In this document: one piece after another, positions 57,083 through 64,000 of the stretch
Layout: the number at the start of each line of letters is the position of its first letter
Position numbering within the stretch: the first letter of the stretch is position 1
Assembly: GCA_029204225.1 (NCBI GenBank)
Contig: CM055108.1
Coordinates: forward strand, 17,703,779-17,767,778
Direction of reading: 5' to 3'
Origin: Diphasiastrum complanatum
Lineage: Eukaryota > Streptophyta > Lycopodiopsida > Lycopodiales > Lycopodiaceae
DNA: 64,000 bases
The notes under the pieces: generated by a model
Told to the model about the DNA's origin: nothing
The model's input: only the letters and a program-made list of their open reading frames with translations
The model's database searches: none
Position numbers and translations under genes: made by a program

Positions 57083-60000
57083 TTAACTTGCTAGTTTTAC
57101 AACACTACTTTGTTCCAACTTAAGAATGATCTCCATCATCAGAATAGATCTCTTCTCAAGGATCCTAATATGTACAAAATAGGACACAACATAATTGATA
57201 TAGATAATAGTGTCCATATAGGATGCTTCACTATTTCTTACATCAATTTTACATAGAATCATAAAAATGGTACATGTAAAAGAACATAGAATCTCAATTA
57301 ATGAATTCCTCCATGTATCCATCTCTGGTTTCTCTGTAAAATAGCAGCAAACAAGTTGTAAATGAAAGTGATCAACAAGTGTTTGCATGCCTCCTCCACA
57401 TTTCACTATACATATAGTGAATGCAACATGTATCTCCATGAATGAACTTCCATCACCACCTTGCCTTTGTAGATCTTCAATCCATGAAAGCCTTTGAGTG
57501 AATGAATGCCAAAAAGATGTGTTCCCTACTCCATTTGAATGACCAAAACCTGAACTTGAAATACTTGAAGTACCTCCACAAGATTTGCACACAACGCTTG
57601 ATCCTACAATGTCAACAAGTTGCCAATTTGCCAACACTAGAATACTAGATCTTGAACTTTGTTCAAAAGAAAACATATTGACCACTTCAATACCTTTCAA
57701 GATCTGAATGAATTCATGTACTTGATCATACAAACCAGCAATGATAACTATTCCATCTCCAAGATCCAAAGGATGCAAAACTATGGAACTAGTTTTATTG
57801 AAATTTGACAATTTCAACACATTGACATAACAATGTTCATACATGAGATTAGGCAAGTGAGGTAGAGTAAGAAGACACTTCCTTGCAGCTCCAAAGACCT
57901 TACTTGAACCTTCAAGAACCTGTAAAAACAGATCCAAAATGCCTTGACCATTTGTCTCTTCTTTGATGCTTTTCACTAGCTTCGAATTGCCACTTGTCTC
58001 TTGGTGTTGATGAAGCAATCCAAGATCAACCTCTTGATCTTCCAATAAGACATCAAAGATCTTGCATATGTGAACATCTTCAGATCTGAAACTCTGAAGA
58101 TACTCCCTCTCAAACACATGATTAAGATCCCACAATATCTCATCAATGCTCAAATTTGACCCTTCACTATAGTTAGTGAAAACAATGCCACCATCATAAA
58201 CCAAAAGATAGATTCCAACATTTCCATTTAACATGAAGTAGAGTAGGTGAAGATGAGTATCAAACCTAATCAAAACAGCCCTCTTGAGTTCATAACAAAC
58301 CTCAATAAGCTCACCAATGATATCTCCCTTGCCTTGAAGAAGTTGCCACTTGAGTTGCTCCATGTAGTCTTCTTCAACCAACCTTTTGCCATCTTGACCA
58401 TGAATGAACAATCCACCACAATCATAGAATGCTTTGAGTTGATGAAGAGATGTTAGATCCATGCTTTGGATCTTCCCAAGAACCACTCTTCCATTGCCCT
58501 TTCCTTCACAAGACTCCCTCTTAATGCTAGCACCACAAAAGTTAGAAACCTCCCTCTTGATAGTTGCACCATAAGAAGTAGAAGACTCTTGAATACTAGA
58601 AGCCAAGAAAAGAATCCTTAGTACCTTCAACATAAGAGTGATTGAAGTACTCTCTCTTTTCAAACATGAACTTCTACTCAATGATTTAGGTAATGAGTCA
58701 TATGATAATGATTCTTCCTCACTATCGTTCATAAAAACATCATTCAAAGTACATCCTACTTTGAACACTTCACATACTTCTCTTCCTTTTGACTTGTGAT
58801 CTCCCTCACCAAGTCTCATGATAGAAACCTTTGATCTACTCTTTTTATGAAGAAATGTGACACCACTTGTTGCACAAATGACTTTATCACAAAAAGATGT
58901 AAAAGAACCATTTCCTTCAAGCATGCTCAAAGCACCATCATCTTTTCCCACATGATTACATACATCAATATGAAAAGAATTAGAAGAACAACCATCTTCT
59001 TGCAAAGAATGACACTTAGCATCTCCATCTTTTTCCATATGAACAAACAAGTCATTAGCAACAATCACTTCCAAAGAAGAATCTTCATCAACTCCATTGA
59101 TGAAGTTAGCTCCTTCCTTACCTTTTCCATTTTTGCACTTGCCATCTAGCACCATTGAAGAACCAACAAGCCTTGGAAGTCCATGAGTAGAAGAGTACAA
59201 ACATGATGCTAATTTAGCTCCACATGACTCCATTTGACTAGTAGGTAGCACTAGTCCATCTTCAAGATCCAATGGATCCAAAAAATTGACCATAGATTCA
59301 CCAAAGCTTGCCAAGTTAGCACAACAATTATCATCTCCAAGAAGTACATTAGATCTCAACCTAGATCTAGCATTTTGTTTCTTATGGCATTCATTTGCAA
59401 AATGTCCTTTCACTCCACAATAAAAACATTTAAACTTGGACTTATCTTGCTTCCTACTTTGCAAAGAAGAAGAATGCTTTCCATGCTCCAAACTACCTTG
59501 CTTGGACCACTTGCCTTTGAACTTGCCCTTTGTGAAAAGAGCTTCTTCATCTCCACCTTGTGTTGATGCACCACCACCTTTGGCTTGCAACCTATGCTCT
59601 TCAGCCACCAAGATCTCTTGCAAGTCATTGACACTTGGCAAGGACTTTTGTATAGCAAAGCATTGTACAAGGTTAGAATGTTCATCAAGCAAACCATTCA
59701 ACATGACTTGAACTAGTTCCCCATCCTTTATGCTTTCATCTATGCATGCTAGATCATCATTCAAGGATTTAACCTTCAAGACAAATGAATGTGCACTCTC
59801 TCCCTCTCTTTGACAACTTTGGAAGATTTGCCTTCTTAGGGTGAGAACCCTAGATGTGGATTTGGACTCATAGATCTTCTTCAAAGCATTCCATGCTTCA
59901 CTTGAAGAAGTACATTTACCAACTTCTTTAAGAAGTTTATTGGTAACATTCATCTTTATGATATGTAAGGCTCTTTTAGCCCTTCTATCAAAATTTAGTT

Positions 60001-60157
60001 GCTCTTGAAGAATTAGAGGTCTTTCTTCAATTCCCACAACTATATCCATTAGCTCATTCAACTCTAGTAAAGACTCCATCCTCACTTTCCAAGTTGAATA
60101 GTTTGTAGAGTTTAACCTCTCTTTAGCTTCCAACATGATTCCACCATTGGATGTCAT
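57083..60157 (-). CDS. Gag fused to a long unrecognised region (element G)
   Basis: ATG at 60157 (MTSNGGIMLEAKERLN, aligned with MATNGGYMLESNDRL of F; a further in-frame start at 60223 exists). About 1024 residues. Residues 1-260 are copia Gag: STWKVRMESLLELNELMDIV, CTSSSEAWNALKKIYESKS and zinc knuckle CFYCGVKGHFANEC, very similar to F. From about residue 265 on there is no DSG protease, no DD(35)E integrase, no YVDD and no RNase H. Instead there are some 750 residues, Ser/Leu/Cys-containing, with an internal echo (LDPLDLEDGLVL / LHPLDLGDGIVI) and a CKSC motif; no known domain recognised. The frame is fully open in a young element, so the region is maintained or was recently acquired. It ends at TAA just before the polypurine tract. 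Confidence 0.88.
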   Translation of the reverse strand: MTSNGGIMLEAKERLNSTNYSTWKVRMESLLELNELMDIVVGIEERPLILQEQLNFDRRAKRALHIIKMNVTNKLLKEVGKCTSSSEAWNALKKIYESKSTSRVLTLRRQIFQSCQREGESAHSFVLKVKSLNDDLACIDESIKDGELVQVMLNGLLDEHSNLVQCFAIQKSLPSVNDLQEILVAEEHRLQAKGGGASTQGGDEEALFTKGKFKGKWSKQGSLEHGKHSSSLQSRKQDKSKFKCFYCGVKGHFANECHKKQNARSRLRSNVLLGDDNCCANLASFGESMVNFLDPLDLEDGLVLPTSQMESCGAKLASCLYSSTHGLPRLVGSSMVLDGKCKNGKGKEGANFINGVDEDSSLEVIVANDLFVHMEKDGDAKCHSLQEDGCSSNSFHIDVCNHVGKDDGALSMLEGNGSFTSFCDKVICATSGVTFLHKKSRSKVSIMRLGEGDHKSKGREVCEVFKVGCTLNDVFMNDSEEESLSYDSLPKSLSRSSCLKRESTSITLMLKVLRILFLASSIQESSTSYGATIKREVSNFCGASIKRESCEGKGNGRVVLGKIQSMDLTSLHQLKAFYDCGGLFIHGQDGKRLVEEDYMEQLKWQLLQGKGDIIGELIEVCYELKRAVLIRFDTHLHLLYFMLNGNVGIYLLVYDGGIVFTNYSEGSNLSIDEILWDLNHVFEREYLQSFRSEDVHICKIFDVLLEDQEVDLGLLHQHQETSGNSKLVKSIKEETNGQGILDLFLQVLEGSSKVFGAARKCLLTLPHLPNLMYEHCYVNVLKLSNFNKTSSIVLHPLDLGDGIVIIAGLYDQVHEFIQILKGIEVVNMFSFEQSSRSSILVLANWQLVDIVGSSVVCKSCGGTSSISSSGFGHSNGVGNTSFWHSFTQRLSWIEDLQRQGGDGSSFMEIHVAFTICIVKCGGGMQTLVDHFHLQLVCCYFTEKPEMDTWRNSLIEILCSFTCTIFMILCKIDVRNSEASYMDTIIYINYVVSYFVHIRILEKRSILMMEIILKLEQSSVVKLAS

Positions 60158-60223
60158 GATGCTAATATCTTCTTGTGTCCTTAGGCTCTGTTCTAATGCA
60201 CCTAGCACTCTCCTTTCTCTCAA

Positions 60224-61318
60224 TAAATGAAGAAGGAGAAGATCTTCAAAGATTTAGAACCCTAAATGACCTCTATCTTGAAACTATTTGGCTTTCAAGC
60301 ATAGAAAGGAAGATTGAAACACATGCAACACTTTGCACACACTAAGAATGGATTACAAACTCAAACCAACCTGAACACACTCTTGCTTAAGCTCTCAAAC
60401 TTTCCAGCAAGTGACCAAATCAAGTTATGGTGTGAAGAGTTACTTGCATTCTTAGAAAATACCCAAAACTAGGATGCCAAAATTACCTAGTAATGAACAA
60501 ACTTGATCAACATATGATCACCACACCAAGATATTGATTCAGCCTGTAAAACCACATGTAAACCACACTTCTAAAAGTTTATAAACTCCAGCAAGTGATA
60601 AATACAAGATTTAGAGGTGAATGAATGAGCACACTTAGTGAATCACAAGACTAGCTTCACTATCTTGTCAAAATTTGGTGTTTAGATGTAGATCTAAGAT
60701 CACTTCACATGAGAATGTTCCTCAACCTGTTAAGAACCTGAAAACACACTTGCATAATGGTTAACACCTTCCAGCAAATGCTCCAATCAAATTACATAAG
60801 GAGAGTTACTTACATGCTCAACAAAGTACACCAAAAATTATGCCAAAATTGATGACAATCTTTACAATATGCTCTTCACAATGGAGCTTACAATATGTTC
60901 ACCCAAAAAAGGGGATCTTTCATCCAAATGGGAGCTTTGCTCAGCCTTTAGGAGAATTACAACTCACTCAAAAGAGCATTTGTCATCCACTTAAGGAGAA
61001 GTTTCATCCACTTAAGGAGAGTGTTCATCCAAGAATGGAGATTGTCAACAATAGGATTGAAAAGAACATTGTTAGTATTGAATATGCACAAGCCTCACAA
61101 TCACAAATGATTAGGTGTTATGATCTGATCCAAAATAGTTTCTTTTCAGCCTCTGATCTTCAATAGACCTGAAATATGCTTTTGATCCACAAGTTCAACT
61201 CACAAAACAAAGGTTAGTAAGATTTGATCAACAAAGCAATGCAAAATCATGCTAGAACTTGATCAAACATCCAAATATCACCAAAAATGGAATACTTACT
61301 GTAAATAGAAGCCAACCA
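60224..61318 (-). repeat. Long leader of element G with degenerate tandem units
   Basis: About 1.1 kb between primer site and gag, longer than in F (about 0.6 kb). Blocks at about 60367-60487 and 60733-60849 are related (both include CTTCCAGCAA-like, GAGTTACTT and ATGCCAAAATT motifs). A shorter CATCCACTTAAGGAGA repeat lies near 60985-61025. Confidence 0.6.
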
Positions 61319-61330
61319 GCTCTGATACCA

Positions 61331-61977
61331 TGTGAAAAATACAGATCCTAAGTGGATCTAAACTCCAAGATCATTGGCTTGAATGCTTGCACTCCAAACT
61401 ACATAAGCTAGGAATTGGCAACACATTCTATGCTACCTAGAATGCAAAGAACTTGATCAAAAAGCATTTATCACAAATGGAAACTTCCATAAACATCAAG
61501 TGCGGCCCAAAATAGCATTATACAGTCCATAATACATCAGCCTATCACTTTTGGAAAGCACCTAAGATCATACACACAAAGCTTGAACTCAATCACTACA
61601 CAATGCCAACAATGGAAGGAGAACCCAATAGAAAAATCTCTCATTAAGCAAATGAATACAATGGATCTGCTCCAACCTATTTCTCCACGGCCTACCTGCT
61701 ATATATAGCTGAGAGAGATGACTCTCTCTCCTCTCTCTAGACCCTCCTTACCTAAAATATGCCCTATATAGGTAAAATTGGCATATATGTCCAAAATACA
61801 TGAAAATGGACTCATTTCGAAGGTCTTGAAGTTTGACACTTCTTCATACTGAAAAAATACACTTACTAAAAATATCTAGACCTGTTTCACACGTGTGAAA
61901 AGTCAGATCCTAAACTATGTGCCATTTTTAGCAATTTTGGCCTAAAACTAGACAAGGAAATGTTGACAATTTTCACA
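61331..61977 (-). repeat. 5' LTR of element G with primer site beyond
   Basis: 647 bp. Likely TATATATA core promoter near 61701-61708. Palindrome TTCACACGTGTGAA at 61886-61899. The primer site TGGTATCAGAGC (minus) is at 61319-61330. Confidence 0.93.
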
Positions 61978-62320
61978 TGTCCTGAGGCATGAGGGTAACC
62001 CTCTTAGCGTGCACTGTACAAAGCATGGAGTCCTCAAAGAATTTGACTTGGAAGTCCTCATAGGTAGTATGGAGGGCTTCTAGGACTGTTATGTTCCAGC
62101 GAACATCATGTGAGAGGGACCTTGTTACCAGTCTCATAGACCTGTAGAAAGGAGCACGGGGAATCAGAAGACTCGTGGTCCTCTGAATTCTCCTGATATC
62201 CCTTAACCATGGTCTTCTGGGCCGACCTACTCTCCTACCAGTTCCCACTGCCCTTTGTAGAGGAGGGCGAGGAGGCGGATCAAATGTGGTAAGGCGGGCT
62301 GTCTACTTGGTACGGGCCAT
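61978..62320 (-). pseudogene. Histone H3-like protein domain (copy 2)
   Basis: ATG 62320-62318 opens MARTK, a TAG, then TARL: the canonical H3 tail MARTKQTAR with CAG changed to TAG. After a short Pro/Arg-rich tail come [40 protein letters not shown] and FEDSMLCTVHAKRVTLMPQD. The last block is nearly canonical for H3 loop 2/alpha 3 (DTNLCAIHAKRVTIMPKD), and DSMLC..HA.RVTLM also occurs in plant CENH3. Helix order and spacing equal H3 with no loop insertion. Element G interrupts after the DM of MPQDM; the rest is at 56385-56422. Expected role: nucleosome or DNA binding; inactive as it stands. Confidence 0.87.
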
Positions 62321-62967
62321 TGCAAGGTAGGGTATCGATATGACGCGCCAATGAGCAAGGAAAGCAGGTATTCGACAGGGGAGGTGAGTGATGGCGATAT
62401 GAGCGATGGCGTATCGCCACGACGCGTGGGCAGGCCAGCTGTACTGGTATGTGGGTCCTTTGGCACGTGGTAGCGATATGCATCTAACGGGGAGTTGAAG
62501 TGGACGAAGGAAACTAAGGAGAGCCAGAGAACGAAGAATTAAGAAACTGAAATAATACCCAAAAATGTCCTTTTATACCTGTAGAACATCCCATCATATT
62601 CACACGTGTGATGTGACAGCTCCACTCCCTGCACGTGTGGTCACACGCATCCGTCACGTGTCAGGATATCAGCGGTTTGTATGATCAGACGACTGGCATG
62701 CACGTGCGAGGACACGTGGCGACATTTGGACTGCACACGCGTCAGAAGACTACTGGGGCGTACGATAGTATAGTTGTCATGCACGTGTGAGGACGCGTGT
62801 CAGGATCAGAAGTGTACACGTGTCATTCAGAATGATTTTGCCGTCGTTTCCACACTTGTGGCAATTTTGACCGCACATTCTGAGACACATGTACGGTTCA
62901 GATGCTCTGTATTAGACTATATATATGAGTGTCATTTCTGTAATTCAATTTTGCATATTGAGTCCAA
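62321..62967. promoter_or_regulatory. Promoter region of the H3-like gene, copy 2, with CACGTG array
   Basis: Seven exact CACGTG cores between about 62602 and 62824 plus one near 62464, with CACGCGT and CACATGT variants between them. TATAAAA (minus) at 62571-62577 faces the H3-like gene and TATATATA (+) near 62919 faces the other way, as in copy 1. GCGATATG-type motifs recur near 62394 and 62470. Just upstream of the H3 ATG, TATGACGCGCC..GAGCAAGG (about 62339-62360) is shared with the leader at 63306-63328. Confidence 0.65.
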
Positions 62968-63300
62968 TTAACCGGCCCGCTCCAAATCTGTTTGTACAAT
63001 ATCGCTACCACATGCCCAGTAAAGACATCCATAGTTGCACTGATTCCCTGGCACGTGAGCCAAATCTGTGAAATGCACAAATCTCAAGCCGTCCATCAGA
63101 AGGGTACCTTGTTGCAAGCACTCATAAAAATCCTTGTACAGTTTAGGAAAAATTTTCTTGTGCTCAATAACAAATCTCTCTATGTCAAACTGAAAATCAA
63201 AATAGGACAAAAAATGGGCTTCTCTGTCACTAACCTCAGCATCAACTGGGAAATAACTAAGAGCTTTATCATAGATCAAACTAGCAGACGAGGAGGCCAT
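62968..63300 (-). pseudogene. Gene E of copy 2: N-terminal exon part, inverted
   Basis: ATG 63300 opens MASSSASLIYDKALSYFPVD, FDFQFDIERFVIEHKKIFPK and LRFVHFTDLAHV, matching the start and the LQYMHYTDLFHFF block of gene E in copy 1, but on the minus strand while the rest of the gene (63301 on) is on plus. 110 codons. The inversion separates it from its promoter and second half. Confidence 0.65.
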
Positions 63301-63750
63301 ATCAGTATGACGCGCCGGTTAGCAAGGGGACATAAACGATGTAAGTGTGAGGCTAATATGCCCAGTGAGGAGGAGTTTTTGTCTTTTCAGAAAAAGTATC
63401 CGCCACCTCCCACATATACTATTCCAGTTGACCAGCAATCCACCATTATTGTTGGTCACAATCTAGATGCTGCTGGTATGATCCAAGCTGACGAGGAGGA
63501 TTTGGTAAGTACACCTTCTCACGAAAATCATTCATTATTTAACGTGTAATTGATGATTGATCTGCTAGTTTGACTAACACTTGATTATGTGTTGTAGGAT
63601 ATCGTTGAAGTTGATGCCTTTGCTAGCAGGCATGGAGGATTGAGAGAGAGACAAGGCGGGAGACAGAAGGATGCCTCATTGGCTCATTATTTGAAACATT
63701 TTTTAAATAACAAAATTTGTGTTCTTCATGAAAGGTTTTTTGTAAATGTA
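63301..63750 (+). pseudogene. Gene E of copy 2: C-terminal part with conserved intron
   Basis: From 63358 it reads MPSEEEFLSFQKKYPPPPTY (copy 1: PSDEEFMTFQSQMGFPRPS) to DEEDL, donor TTG|GTAAGT at 63505, intron to GTTGTAG at 63597, then DIVEVDAFASRHGG and ASLAHYLKHFLNNKICVLHE. Intron position and phase 0 are the same as in copy 1. Homology stops near 63745, where gene F sequence begins. Confidence 0.72.
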
Positions 63751-63751
63751 G

Positions 63752-64000
63752 AAACTTTATCGTCGATTTTTATCAAATCATTCTAAAGAGTCGTCTAAGA
63801 TCCAATATTCGGTTTGGAAAGATGGTATTTTTGTGACAGAAGACTTTGAAGATAAAGGAACAACAAGGGTAAAGAAGGTTGAAGTTTGGAAAAAGCTCGA
63901 TAATATGATTGAAGTGCACAACAATAGAGTTTGTAAAAGCAGCTCGGGTGGCTTGGGGCTCAGATCACATCACCCACTATATGGTAAGATACATTTGAAC
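63752..64000 (+). pseudogene. Gene F of copy 2: transposase-like fragment, cut by window end
   Basis: Plus strand: RRFLSNHSKESSKIQYSVWK and EDFEDKGTTRVKKVEVWKKL, then, after an indel, TIEFVKAARVAWGSDHITHYM with donor ATG|GTAAGA at 63984. Copy 1 has RFLSNHTGKAFNIQHSVW and EFVNAISKAWGEDHITHYM with a donor at the same place. Here it lies in the same orientation as gene E and directly joined to it, unlike copy 1, so a deletion or rearrangement fused them. Confidence 0.65.

Larger units (their letters stand above)
56423..61977 (-). mobile_element. Non-autonomous copia-type element G (Gag plus unknown region, no Pol)
   Basis: 5555 bp, minus strand, 647-bp LTRs (61331-61977 upstream, 56423-57069 downstream) that look identical on full reading, TG..CA ends, target duplication TGTCC (56418-56422, 61978-61982), primer site 61319-61330, polypurine tract 57070-57082. 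Inserted in the H3-like exon of copy 2. LTR ends, leader and Gag resemble element F, but no protease, integrase, reverse transcriptase or RNase H is present. Confidence 0.95.

Noticed and set aside
57083-59300. A degenerate Pol in the C-terminal part of the element G ORF
   Set aside because: No DSG, HSD, DNGGE, YVDD or SDSD motifs in the open frame, and the frame is intact, so it is not decayed Pol.

Overview
The window looks like nuclear DNA of a land plant. It holds plant-type Ty1/copia and Ty3/gypsy retroelements primed by initiator tRNA-Met, spliced genes with GT..AG introns, a plant-specific Dof zinc-finger gene and long dinucleotide repeats. I cannot name the species. Most of the 64 kb is nested mobile DNA.

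The most unusual content is a multi-gene mobile-looking unit present twice in diverged form. Copy 1 runs from about 8.6 to 30.3 kb. Copy 2 starts near 53.3 kb and leaves the window at 64.0 kb. Common gene order: unknown gene B (+); a minus-strand gene with an N-terminal histone H3-like fold followed by a C48 (Ulp1-like) cysteine protease; a divergent promoter packed with CACGTG palindromes; unknown gene E (+, two exons); and gene F, transposase-like. An unknown gene A (+) precedes B in copy 1. Intron positions are kept between copies, and several predicted exons join in frame, so these were real spliced genes. In both copies the H3 fold and the protease lie in the same reading frame, and neither shows its own ATG at the protease start, so I infer one ancestral H3-Ulp1 fusion protein. 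Both copies are now broken by stops, indels and retrotransposon insertions.

Three LTR retrotransposons sit inside exons of this unit, each with perfect 5-bp target duplications. Element E (12426-18582) is in the protease exon of copy 1. Element F (21644-27504; two apparently identical LTRs, one intact 1316-codon gag-pol ORF) is in gene E of copy 1. Element G (56423-61977; identical LTRs) is in the H3-like exon of copy 2. Element G keeps Gag but has about 750 unrecognised residues where Pol should be, so it was probably moved in trans by an F-like partner.

Elsewhere: 0-8.5 kb is a mosaic of decayed gypsy gag and integrase pieces, a copia integrase piece, a coiled-coil gag-like pseudogene and a truncated copia (C). 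31-38.5 kb holds a long-LTR decayed copia (D, sister of C) between direct repeats. 38.86-39.23 kb is a MITE-like inverted-repeat element. 39.8-45.3 kb is decayed copia H, whose empty site is preserved at 2.9 kb. 45.5-46.9 kb carries long TA, TC and GA tracts. 47.6-48.6 kb is the one clear host gene, an intronless protein with two Dof-type zinc fingers. 48.6-53.3 kb is AT-rich DNA with gag-like and gypsy remnants.
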